Source: Clostridium isatidis
Lineage (GTDB): Bacteria > Bacillota > Clostridia > Clostridiales > Clostridiaceae
Assembly (NCBI RefSeq): GCF_002285495.1
Contig: NZ_CP016786.1
Coordinates: forward strand, 1,874,001-1,938,000
Direction: 5' to 3'
Length of the DNA stretch: 64,000 nucleotides
The notes below the pieces were generated by a model, which was given only the letters and a program-made list of their open reading frames with translations, was not told the DNA's origin and made no database searches. Each line of letters opens with the position of its first letter. Position 1 is the stretch's first letter. Positions 1-7,603 of this stretch are shown here, one piece after another. The position numbers were made by a program, and so were the translations under genes.

Positions 1-162
1 AATATTTCCACTTTCAGCATTAGCAAATACTCCTCCTCTACCAATGTAGGTATAAGCCTCTAAAAATCCCCCTACAGCTGCAAGAATTATTCCTAATCTT
101 AATGACTCATGAGTATTATTATGACTTGGTACAATTTCTCTAAATTTCCTTTTTATCTTCAT
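1..162 (-). CDS. YoaK/DUF1275 membrane protein, N-terminal fragment
   Basis: This gene runs off the left edge of the window, so only the first 54 codons are visible. After a basic N-terminus the protein reads RLGIILAAVGGFLEAYTYIG followed by RGGVFANAESGNI, which is the signature opening of the DUF1275 (YoaK) family of small multi-spanning membrane proteins of unknown function. The ATG at 162 is preceded by a purine-rich stretch containing AAGGGG that serves as ribosome site. The MATE gene to its right ends at 199 on the same strand, so the two may be cotranscribed. The family call rests on this short but typical motif; no function is inferred. Confidence 0.75.
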   Translation of the reverse strand, partial: MKIKRKFREIVPSHNNTHESLRLGIILAAVGGFLEAYTYIGRGGVFANAESGNI

Positions 163-198
163 ATCCTTAATCTTACCCCTTGTTTTATCTTTTATAAA

Positions 199-1569
199 CT
201 ATGCACCAACAATATTTCTAACCCATAATTTCTTATTATATCTTCTACGGCCTAAAATAAATTTATAAAATTCCTCAAAGGTTATCATAGCATAAACATA
301 GTAAATCGGAAGATTTAACAGTATTCCCCCCAAGAAAGCCATTGGAATACCAACAAGCCATACTCCACTTATATCTAGAAATAAGGCTGCCTTTGTATCT
401 CCTCCACATCTTAAGACACCAACTATATTTACTAAATTAAAGGATCTAAATGGCAAATATATTACAAATACATTTAAACAATTTTTTATATTATAAGCTA
501 CCTGCTCACTTACTGTAAATAAATTAATAAGAGGTTTTCTAATTATTAAACAAAAAACAGCCAATATTCCTACTAATATGATTTGTATTGTGAAAATATA
601 TTCTGAATGTTTTTCTGCTTTTTTTAGCTTATTTGCTCCAAGTTCATTACCTAAAATTACTCCCGTAGCTGCACTTAAGCCCTGCAATAATACAAAACAT
701 ATTTGTTCAACATTTTGGGTTATTGTTATAGAGGCAACTGCATCATCGCCCATTCTTCCATAAACTAGAGAATATATTGTAACACCTAATCCCCACATAA
801 ATTCATTTGCAATTACAGGTGATACTGTTATAAAGTATTTTTTTATAAACTCCTTGTTGACATCTACTAATTCATTAATTTTAGCTCTCGCTTCACATTC
901 TTTTCTATATACAACATATAAGATTAAAGAAGCTTCAACTATTCTTGCAATTAATGTTGCTAAAGCAGCTCCTCTTACTCCCATAGCTGCTGCTCCAAAC
1001 TTGCCATAAATAAAAGTATAATTAAAAATAATATTTACAAAAATAGATATTATAGTAATAAAAACTGGTGCCTTTACTTTATTTGTGGCCCTTAATACTG
1101 CAATATAAGAATTTGTAACTGCAGTAACTGGATAACTTAATGCTACTATTCTTAAATAAGAAGCACCGATTTCTATTGTTCCTTCATTAGGAGTAAAAAT
1201 TCGCATTACTATTTTGGGAATAAATAATCCTCCTAGAAAAAAGATTAAAGACCCTAATAATCCAAGAAACAAAGAAACTCCTAAAACTCTTCTAATATTT
1301 TTAATATCTCTTTTTCCATAATACTGAGCAGTTAATATTGAAGATCCGCTCACTATACCAAATAATAATAAAGTAAGAACAAAGAAAACTCTATTGGCAA
1401 GTCCTACTCCTGCAATAGCACTTTCTCCTAAAGCTCCAATCATAATATTATCTACTAAATTCAAAATTGTATTTAAAAGATTTTGGAAGGCTATCGGTAT
1501 TGCAATTGTTATTACCCTTTTAATAAATTTCTTATCTCTTGATAATTCTTTTATATTAATTAGCCCCAT
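199..1569 (-). CDS. MATE family multidrug/cation efflux protein
   Basis: A 456-residue polytopic membrane protein with the two-bundle pattern of MATE transporters, which exchange Na+ or H+ for cationic drugs or metabolites. Family hallmarks include the first helix region with IAIPIAFQNLLNTILNLVDNIMIG, followed by GVGLANRVFFVL, and a second repeat containing ITITQNVEQICFVLLQGLSAATGVILGNELGA. A longer reading from a non-ATG codon at 1668 adds 33 residues, but it passes through a terminator hairpin; the ATG at 1569 directly follows an excellent AAAGGAGGGG ribosome site, so I chose that. The length is normal for the family. Substrate cannot be inferred. It lies downstream of the molybdopterin gene but is separated from it by that terminator. 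Confidence 0.9.
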   Translation of the reverse strand: MGLINIKELSRDKKFIKRVITIAIPIAFQNLLNTILNLVDNIMIGALGESAIAGVGLANRVFFVLTLLLFGIVSGSSILTAQYYGKRDIKNIRRVLGVSLFLGLLGSLIFFLGGLFIPKIVMRIFTPNEGTIEIGASYLRIVALSYPVTAVTNSYIAVLRATNKVKAPVFITIISIFVNIIFNYTFIYGKFGAAAMGVRGAALATLIARIVEASLILYVVYRKECEARAKINELVDVNKEFIKKYFITVSPVIANEFMWGLGVTIYSLVYGRMGDDAVASITITQNVEQICFVLLQGLSAATGVILGNELGANKLKKAEKHSEYIFTIQIILVGILAVFCLIIRKPLINLFTVSEQVAYNIKNCLNVFVIYLPFRSFNLVNIVGVLRCGGDTKAALFLDISGVWLVGIPMAFLGGILLNLPIYYVYAMITFEEFYKFILGRRRYNKKLWVRNIVGA

Positions 1570-1623
1570 TAAAATCCCCTCCTTTATTATTAAATAAATA
1601 TTAATATTAAAAGTCTGAACTAA

Positions 1624-1664
1624 AAAAGTGCTTAGCAGCTTTTGACTTATGCTAGAGCACTTTT
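1624..1664 (-). terminator. Rho-independent terminator after molybdopterin oxidoreductase gene
   Basis: On the minus strand AAAAGTGCT plus TAGCA-type inner arm pairs with TGCTA and AGCACTTTT, and the right arm runs straight into six T residues. It lies just beyond the stop codon at 1689. Confidence 0.85.
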
Positions 1665-1688
1665 CCATTATAAGATATATTTTTATTT

Positions 1689-3698
1689 TTAGATAGTTTT
1701 TATTTTTACCCTTGTTTCATTGTAAGTAACCTGTCCGCCTATATCTGATAATCCTGAATCGGTTAAATAATTAGGATTTCCATGTTTTTTCCACCATCCT
1801 GCATACATCATAACAATATTATCAGAAACGGCATTATCAACCTTTAATTTAACTTGTATTTTACCAATATTATTTTCTAAATATACAATAGCATCATTAT
1901 TAACTTTAAATTTATTAGCCATATTTTCATTTATATAGGCTATAGCAATTCCTTCATAGTCCATAAAATGCTGGCTTGATAAGCTGTCTCTTCCATGAAT
2001 AGTCAATAGCCTAAGTTCTTCATTATTACGATCTAAATCTTCTTGCGAATTTAAATATAAATTTTCATTAAAGAAGATTTCAAATTTTCCTGACTTAGTT
2101 TCAAACTTTTTATCTGCCCAGGGAACTGCTTTATGCAAGGTAAAATAGTTATTTTTTAAGTATTCTATACTCATATTTTCATTATATTTTTTAAAAGGTT
2201 CTATAACTTTTGCTAGATACTCTTTTTTACTTACCATGGGATATTCCTTTATTTCTAACTTCTTAGCAAGTTCCATGAAAAATTCATATTCATCCATCAA
2301 TCTTTCCTTAGGCTCTACAGCTTTTTCATTATAAATTATATACGGATTCATCATAGAACTATATATTATATCTTCACTTTCTAAGGTACTTGTAGTTGGA
2401 ATAAATAAATCACATTCCATTGCTGTATCAGTTAAGAACATATCAAAACAAACTTTAAATTCAACCTTTGATAAGGAAACTTTTAAATTATTTAAATCTG
2501 CTAATTGATTAAGCAAATTGCTTTTTGTAATTATAGCCATCTTTATAGGAATATTATATTTTTTATTTTTTGCATCTATAGAATATAATTTATTTTCATC
2601 ATGATAATCCCTATTTTCTAAGGAAGCCTTAATAAAATCGGCTATTTGACTTACATAATAATATCTTTCTTCAGCATATTTTGAACTATTATATGGATCA
2701 GAATTTAAGACCTGAGGAAAAACTCTATTGGCATAATTTACTCCTCCACCGCTTTCACCTATTTGACCGGTAATTGCTCCTAAAATATTTACTAAACTAA
2801 TTGTGTTTCCACCATTTTTATATTTCTGCATTCCATATCCTAATAAAATAGTAGAATATTTATTAGTATATAATTCTACTAATTCCTCTATATCATTTTT
2901 TTCTACACCACATATATTAATTAAATTTTCTAAACTCAAACTATCCACATATTTTTTATATTCCTCATAACCCTTTACATATTTATTAATATAATTTATA
3001 TCAACTAAATTCTTTTCTATAATAATTTTTCCCATTGCCAAAGCAAGGGCTCCATCACCATTTGCTTTTACTCTTACATATTTATCTGCTAGTTCTGCAG
3101 TTTTTGTATATATAGGATCTATTACAACTATTTTACTTCCATTTAATTTAGCTTTCTTTATACTTTGCATTGTATGTATTGAAGTATTAGCAGGATTTTT
3201 TCCCCATACAATTATTGTTTTACTGTTAAGCATATCTTCTAAGGCATGACTTTTAACATCACCAAAATTTCTTTTTTGAGCTTCTATTCCAGCACTCCAA
3301 CAAGGGCCTCCTTTAGAAAAACTTACTCCCCCCAAAAAATTACAAAAAACTTCACCTATACTTTTTAATATCGAACCATTACCATATTGTTCATAATAAA
3401 GTATAGATTTAGATGTGTATTTTTCTTTATATTCTTTGATTTTGCCTGCCATTACATTTATAGCCTCTTCAAAAGATATTTCTTTAAACTTTCCATCTAA
3501 TTTTATAAGTGGACTATATTGCCTATCTTTATGATACAATCTATCTAAATGTGCTAAGCCCTTCTTGCAAACAAAACCTTTAGTAAAAGGATGATTTTTA
3601 TCTCCTTGTATTTTTATTACTTTGTTATCTTCCACATATATATCAAATTTACAACAGTCAAAACAATCTAAAGTACATCCTTGACTTTTCTTTTCCAT
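1689..3698 (-). CDS. Molybdopterin-dependent oxidoreductase (BisC/formate dehydrogenase-like family)
   Basis: A 669-residue member of the molybdopterin oxidoreductase superfamily. The N-terminus carries the [4Fe-4S] site with Cys8, Cys12, Cys15 or Cys16 and Cys44 (the last in FVCKKG). A SKGGPCWSAG segment near residue 133 places a cysteine where the family has its molybdenum ligand. Further on, IIVWGKNPANTSIHTMQ and IVVIDPIYTKTAELAD are typical of cofactor-binding loops, and the C-terminal 110 residues form the dinucleotide-binding beta-barrel domain. There is no twin-arginine signal, so the enzyme is cytoplasmic. No electron-transfer subunit, cofactor chaperone or molybdate gene is adjacent, so substrate and partner are unknown. 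A GGGGGTG ribosome site precedes the ATG. Confidence 0.9.
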   Translation of the reverse strand: MEKKSQGCTLDCFDCCKFDIYVEDNKVIKIQGDKNHPFTKGFVCKKGLAHLDRLYHKDRQYSPLIKLDGKFKEISFEEAINVMAGKIKEYKEKYTSKSILYYEQYGNGSILKSIGEVFCNFLGGVSFSKGGPCWSAGIEAQKRNFGDVKSHALEDMLNSKTIIVWGKNPANTSIHTMQSIKKAKLNGSKIVVIDPIYTKTAELADKYVRVKANGDGALALAMGKIIIEKNLVDINYINKYVKGYEEYKKYVDSLSLENLINICGVEKNDIEELVELYTNKYSTILLGYGMQKYKNGGNTISLVNILGAITGQIGESGGGVNYANRVFPQVLNSDPYNSSKYAEERYYYVSQIADFIKASLENRDYHDENKLYSIDAKNKKYNIPIKMAIITKSNLLNQLADLNNLKVSLSKVEFKVCFDMFLTDTAMECDLFIPTTSTLESEDIIYSSMMNPYIIYNEKAVEPKERLMDEYEFFMELAKKLEIKEYPMVSKKEYLAKVIEPFKKYNENMSIEYLKNNYFTLHKAVPWADKKFETKSGKFEIFFNENLYLNSQEDLDRNNEELRLLTIHGRDSLSSQHFMDYEGIAIAYINENMANKFKVNNDAIVYLENNIGKIQVKLKVDNAVSDNIVMMYAGWWKKHGNPNYLTDSGLSDIGGQVTYNETRVKIKTI

Positions 3699-3846
3699 AA
3701 CTTATAATGCACCCCCTTTTATTTATAAATTTATTATTATCTAATAAGCTTACAATCTTACTTATTGCTATAAAAAAATATGCTATAATATATTTTAAAT
3801 ATATATTATATATAATAACTCATAAATATTTGAAAGGAAACTAAGG

Positions 3847-4887
3847 ATGGAAAAATATATTTCTAATATTGAAAATCCAAAAGTAAGTATAGCTCCAATG
3901 GTTGATAAAACCCATAGGCACTTCAGGTACTTTTCTAGAATTATGGATAAGGATATGCTTTTATATACGGAAATGATTACTGCCCAAGCTATTATCTATG
4001 GTGATTTAGAAAAGGTGTTATTTTTCAGAGAAGAAGAAGGTAAAGTAGCCCTTCAAATTGCAGCCTCTAATCCAGAGGATGCCTTCAAAGCAGTAAAACT
4101 AGCAGAAAATTTTAATTATAGTGAAATTAACTTGAATTGTGGCTGCCCATCTGATAGGGTTTCTGGAAACTTAATGGGAGCAGCTCTTATGTCCTCAAAA
4201 GAATTAGTTTACGAAATTTTATGTGCTATGAAGGAGGCTACAAATAAGCCAGTTACTATTAAACATAGAATAGGAATTGATGGCACAGGTATAATTACAG
4301 ATAAAAAATCTAAGGTTATTATGGAAGGTTATGAGGATCTTCTAGACTTTTTAGGTACTATCTCTAAAGCAAAGCCTGATAGATACACTATTCATGCTCG
4401 TACTGCAATACTAAAAGGCTTAAGCCCAAAGGAAAATAGGGATATTCCTCCTCTTGACTATAATATGGTTTATAGATTAAAGAAAGAATTTGATTATTTA
4501 AATATCGAAATCAACGGTGGCTTTAAAACTTTAGAGCAAATTAAAGAGGGTTTAAAGCATGTAGATGCAGTAATGATTGGAAGAGCTGCCTATGAGGATG
4601 CCTACTTATTAGCAAATTTATATAAGTTAGATAGTAATTCAGAAAATATATCACCTTTATCTAGAGGTGAAATAATTAGAAAATATATTCCTTATGTTGA
4701 AGAAGAATTAGAAAATGGTTCAAATGTTCATTCCCTTGTTTTCCCTCTCCAAAGCTTATTCCATGGTCAAAGGGGAAATGGACAATATAAACAGCTTTTA
4801 TCTTCTTCAGCAATAAAAAAAGAAACAGTTTTAGATACTTTAAATAAAATCTTTGAAATAATGCCAGAAGATGTACTATGGAAATAA
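3847..4887 (+). CDS. dusA: tRNA-dihydrouridine synthase, DusA-like
   Basis: A 346-residue FMN-dependent enzyme that reduces uridine to dihydrouridine in the tRNA D-loop. It opens with the Dus signature VSIAPMVDKTHRHFRYFSR, has the active-site segment EINLNCGCPSDRV with the catalytic Cys near residue 100, KHRIGIDG, a DRYTIHARTAIL phosphate/FMN segment and EINGGFKTLEQI plus VMIGRAAYEDAYLL at the end of the barrel. The GCPSDRV motif and the long C-terminal helical domain fit the DusA group (U20/U20a specificity) better than the DusB/YohI groups, although that specificity is inferred. The gene stands alone, diverging from the molybdopterin gene, with an AAAGGA ribosome site. Confidence 0.85.
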   Translation: MEKYISNIENPKVSIAPMVDKTHRHFRYFSRIMDKDMLLYTEMITAQAIIYGDLEKVLFFREEEGKVALQIAASNPEDAFKAVKLAENFNYSEINLNCGCPSDRVSGNLMGAALMSSKELVYEILCAMKEATNKPVTIKHRIGIDGTGIITDKKSKVIMEGYEDLLDFLGTISKAKPDRYTIHARTAILKGLSPKENRDIPPLDYNMVYRLKKEFDYLNIEINGGFKTLEQIKEGLKHVDAVMIGRAAYEDAYLLANLYKLDSNSENISPLSRGEIIRKYIPYVEEELENGSNVHSLVFPLQSLFHGQRGNGQYKQLLSSSAIKKETVLDTLNKIFEIMPEDVLWK

Positions 4888-4957
4888 TATATCAAAATAA
4901 AGCCTCTCATTCTTTATATATTAATAAAGTTCAGAAAATACTAATAAAAGAATATCT

Positions 4958-4999
4958 TATAGTTAGTAGGGACAGTATTAGCTGTCCCTACTAACTATA
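4958..4999. repeat. Perfect 18-bp inverted repeat (hairpin), weak terminator features
   Basis: Two 18-base arms, TATAGTTAGTAGGGACAG and its exact complement, are separated by six bases. The position between the convergent dusA and radical SAM genes suggests a bidirectional terminator, but neither side has a clean T tract: the plus side is followed by AAAATTAA and the minus side by AGATATTCTTTT. It could instead be a small mobile palindrome. Confidence 0.7.
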
Positions 5000-5072
5000 A
5001 AATTAATACTAAATTTGCTTATAAAAATTCAATTTATCTTATTTTTGAAAAGCCTCCTTAAAAATTGAAAAA

Positions 5073-5765
5073 TTAATCTCCTACCCCAAAATCGGTATTA
5101 TTATATAACACATCAATTTTATCATTTTTATCTAAAAGTTCTTTATATTCCTCAATGAACCATTTAACTAATTCATCATCTCTTTTAACTTTTGTACTAT
5201 TATTTACAAAAACATTTATTGTAGCATGTTCAAAATTATTTAGCAATATCTCAATATCCCTTGAAATCATTTGTTTTGTTTGACCTTCTATACCTACCAT
5301 TATACAAGGTGAATCAAAATATTTTTTTAATTCATCTATACCAATAAACTTCGCATTTTTATTTAATACCTTATTTCTAAAGTCGTAATCAAAAGTTTCT
5401 ACTCCAATTTTAAAAGTTATAGGAATTTCAAAAAACTCTCTCATGTCTTTTATTCTATTTTTATAACACCAATGACTTTCTAAAAATAATCTTTCAATCT
5501 TTTTTTCCTTTATTATTTCTTTAATTAATAATAAATTCTCCTTTGGAATTTCAAAACAGCTTCCTGAATTTATTACTTCAAGAACCTTATATTCTCCTGT
5601 TATATTTCTTAATATCTCTTCATTAGTTTTAATTATTTCCTCTTTATCAGAAGAATTATCTAAAATATAATCACAAAAGGAACATTTCCCCCAGATACAA
5701 GGATAAGCCTTTAACAAAACAATTTCCCTTTTTACTTTTTCTGTTATTTTGCTGTACCTATTCAT
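5073..5765 (-). CDS. Small radical SAM protein, probable queuine lyase (QueL-like)
   Basis: A 230-residue protein whose N-terminus has an iron-sulfur motif typical in position for radical SAM enzymes, AYPCIWGKCSFCDY (Cys23, Cys28, Cys31). The spacing is C-X4-C-X2-C rather than the canonical C-X3-C-X2-C. Later segments INSGSCFEIP, LFLESHW, KIGVETFDYDFRNKVLNKN and IMVGIEGQT fit radical SAM barrel strands. Its ATG overlaps the stop of the ECF transporter gene by 4 bp, so they are translationally coupled, and both lie behind a preQ1-I-like riboswitch. In Clostridioides difficile an ECF S-component and a radical SAM enzyme (QueL) salvage queuine by converting it to preQ1. I infer that role here from context; another queuosine-related reaction is possible. 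Confidence 0.6.
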   Translation of the reverse strand: MNRYSKITEKVKREIVLLKAYPCIWGKCSFCDYILDNSSDKEEIIKTNEEILRNITGEYKVLEVINSGSCFEIPKENLLLIKEIIKEKKIERLFLESHWCYKNRIKDMREFFEIPITFKIGVETFDYDFRNKVLNKNAKFIGIDELKKYFDSPCIMVGIEGQTKQMISRDIEILLNNFEHATINVFVNNSTKVKRDDELVKWFIEEYKELLDKNDKIDVLYNNTDFGVGD

Positions 5766-6313
5766 GATACTTTCTCCTTAATATTACTCGGAAGTTTTTT
5801 AAGTACTAAAATTATTAGCTTAATTGCTAAAAACTTGTCCATATAATCAGTTATAAACTGAATGAGAAATATAATAAATTTTTTACTAAAACCTAGAAAA
5901 GTTAAAATTTGAACTAAATAACTTGATCCTGAAGATGTTACTCCATCAAAGAGATAATAAGCTATAATTGCTCCAACAATTCCTGTAGGTATTGTTAGTA
6001 TGAGTAAATTACAAAACAACTTCTTTCCTTTAAATCCATCCTTTTTGGCTAAATACCCTACTATTCCACCTATAATTATTTGTACTGGTGAAAAATATAT
6101 AGAATAAATATCATAAGTAAAACCACTTATTAAACTTCCTAAAACACCAGTTACAATTCCATATAATGGGCCATATAGGAAAGCTACTAAAATAGTTCCT
6201 ATTGAATCAAGTAAAATAGGCAGCCTTAATATTAAAGCTATAAAAGCACCAATAATATTTAATGCAATACCTATTCCTATAAAAGTTAATCTTATGGTCG
6301 AATTTTTTTTCAT
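5762..6313 (-). CDS. ECF transporter S component, probable queuosine-precursor uptake (QrtT-like)
   Basis: A 183-residue membrane protein with about six hydrophobic helices and the fold pattern of ECF substrate-binding subunits (LDSIGTILVAFLYGPLYGIV, then GVLGSLISG and PVQIIIGGIVGYLAKK). Such subunits bind a vitamin-like substrate and work with a shared EcfA/EcfA'/EcfT module, which is not in this window. The leader carries a preQ1-I-type aptamer and attenuator, and the next gene is a radical SAM protein, so the most likely substrate is queuine, queuosine or preQ1. It does not resemble the QueT family opening that I know, so I favour the QrtT type. The start ATG follows a strong GGAGGGG site that lies in a hairpin. 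Confidence 0.7.
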   Translation of the reverse strand: MKKNSTIRLTFIGIGIALNIIGAFIALILRLPILLDSIGTILVAFLYGPLYGIVTGVLGSLISGFTYDIYSIYFSPVQIIIGGIVGYLAKKDGFKGKKLFCNLLILTIPTGIVGAIIAYYLFDGVTSSGSSYLVQILTFLGFSKKFIIFLIQFITDYMDKFLAIKLIILVLKKLPSNIKEKVS

Positions 6314-6321
6314 TTTATCCC

Positions 6322-6343
6322 CTCCAAATCTTTTGATGTGGAG
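6322..6343 (-). promoter_or_regulatory. Hairpin that sequesters the ribosome site of the ECF S gene
   Basis: In the leader RNA CTCCACATC, loop AAAA, and GATTTGGAG form an eight-pair stem with one mismatch. The right arm contains the GGAG of the ribosome binding site for the gene starting at 6313, so a translational layer of control may be added to the attenuator upstream. Confidence 0.5.
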
Positions 6344-6360
6344 AACTTACAGCTTCAAAT

Positions 6361-6387
6361 AAAAAAAGCTGTATCTAAGGATACAAC
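6361..6387 (-). terminator. Attenuator terminator of the preQ1-I riboswitch
   Basis: GTTGTATC, loop CTTA, and GATACAGC form a perfect 8-bp stem followed by seven T residues, within the leader and upstream of the ECF S start. CCTTAG spanning the loop is the exact complement of CTAAGG at the 3' end of the aptamer, giving a simple antiterminator alternative. Confidence 0.85.
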
Positions 6388-6412
6388 TTAATATACTGCC
6401 ACTATATTAATA

Positions 6413-6448
6413 CCTTAGTTTTTTATACTTGGAAGTTCTCGAACAAGT
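6413..6448 (-). promoter_or_regulatory. preQ1-I-like riboswitch aptamer
   Basis: On the minus strand ACTTG pairs with CAAGT to form P1, enclosing a 12-base loop, and is followed by an A-rich tail ending AAAAAACTAAGG. Stem length, loop length, the unpaired C just before the 3' arm (the ligand-pairing C in the family) and the tail match the preQ1-I pattern of Bacillus subtilis. The G11-C and A10-U pseudoknot pairs can form, but the third pair (G9 with A) cannot, which lowers confidence slightly. A terminator follows at once and the downstream gene is a small-molecule ECF subunit, so ligand binding is expected to cause termination. Confidence 0.75.
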
Positions 6449-6497
6449 CCCATATTTCTATGGAGTTTTATAAATATATTAAATTTTTACAATAATT

Positions 6498-6525
6498 ATT
6501 ATAATATATTTTTAAATAATGGCAA
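6498..6525 (-). promoter_or_regulatory. Sigma-A-type promoter of the riboswitch operon
   Basis: TTGCCA and TATAAT are separated by 16 bases on the minus strand. Transcription would start near 6491, giving a leader of about 180 nt that contains the aptamer and attenuator. Confidence 0.6.
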
Positions 6526-6544
6526 CTAAATATTATTTATAATT

Positions 6545-7591
6545 TTATTTTTCTTTAGTTATTGCTTCTATTAATCCATGAATATAAACTGCCCCTAAAG
6601 CCCTGTCATAAAGACCATATCCTGCTTTTCCTTTTTCTCCCCAAATCATTCTGCCATGATCTGGTCTATATGGCCCATCAAAATCATAATCTAAATAAGC
6701 CTTTATTATTTGATACATATCCATTGAACCATATTCTGTTGGATGGGCTGTTTCTTTAAAACTTCCATCATTCTCTATTTTTACATTTCTTATATGGGCA
6801 AAATGTATTCTATTTCTTTCTTTACCAAAATACTTAATTAAGTTTACTATATCATTTTCTTTTGTACAACCTAAAGATCCCGTACATAAAGTTAAACCAT
6901 TATAAGGACTATCATAAATATTTAAAAATCTTTCTAAATTCTCATAGCTGGTTATTATCCTTGGTAATCCAAAAATGCTCCAAGGCGGATCATCTGGATG
7001 TATTGCCATTTTAACTCTAACCTCTTCACAAACAGGCATTATCCTCTTTATAAAATATTCTAAGTTTCCCCATAATTTTTCTTCATCTATATCTTTATAT
7101 TGGTCTAAAAGATAGCCAAGACCACCTTCAGCATAAGATACATCCCAACCAGGAAGTTCTAATTCACCAAGAGCTGGATCCATTTTCTTTATTTTATCTT
7201 GTTCAAATATTAAGCTAGTTGAACCATCTTCGTTCACATATTCAAGATTTGATCTTGTCCAATCAAACACAGGCATAAAATTATAGCATATTAAATTTAT
7301 TCCTGCCTCTGCTATATTTCTTATAGTTTGAATATAATTATCAATATACTTATCTCTTGTTGGAAGACCTAATTTAATATCTTCATGAACTGGAACACTT
7401 TCAATGCCTGAAAGTTCTAAACCATGTTTCTCTACAGTCTCTTTTATAGCTATAATTTTATCTAAAGGCCAAACTTCCCCAACTGGAATATCATATATGG
7501 CAGTTATTATTCCCTTCATGCCAGGTATTTGCTTAATGTATTCCAGTTTAACAGGATCATCTTTTCCATACCATCTAAAGGTCATTTTCAT
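6545..7591 (-). CDS. uxuA: Mannonate dehydratase
   Basis: A 348-residue xylose-isomerase-like barrel enzyme that dehydrates D-mannonate to 2-keto-3-deoxygluconate in hexuronate catabolism. Recognised from the start MKMTFRWYGKDDPV, the segment GIESVPVHEDIKLG, CYNFMPVFDWTRS, MAIHPDDPPW with metal and substrate ligands, the LCTGSLG segment and HFAHIRNVK near the C-terminus. The length equals the family norm. It is the last gene of a three-gene operon behind eda and kdgK, with 12 bases to kdgK and an AGGAG ribosome site. No uronate isomerase or fructuronate reductase gene is present in this window. Confidence 0.95.
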   Translation of the reverse strand: MKMTFRWYGKDDPVKLEYIKQIPGMKGIITAIYDIPVGEVWPLDKIIAIKETVEKHGLELSGIESVPVHEDIKLGLPTRDKYIDNYIQTIRNIAEAGINLICYNFMPVFDWTRSNLEYVNEDGSTSLIFEQDKIKKMDPALGELELPGWDVSYAEGGLGYLLDQYKDIDEEKLWGNLEYFIKRIMPVCEEVRVKMAIHPDDPPWSIFGLPRIITSYENLERFLNIYDSPYNGLTLCTGSLGCTKENDIVNLIKYFGKERNRIHFAHIRNVKIENDGSFKETAHPTEYGSMDMYQIIKAYLDYDFDGPYRPDHGRMIWGEKGKAGYGLYDRALGAVYIHGLIEAITKEK

Positions 7592-7603
7592 ATATTCCAG
7601 CTC

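Noticed and set aside
1570..1668. Upstream extension of the MATE protein from a non-ATG start
   Set aside because: The added segment crosses the terminator hairpin; the ATG at 1569 has an ideal ribosome site.
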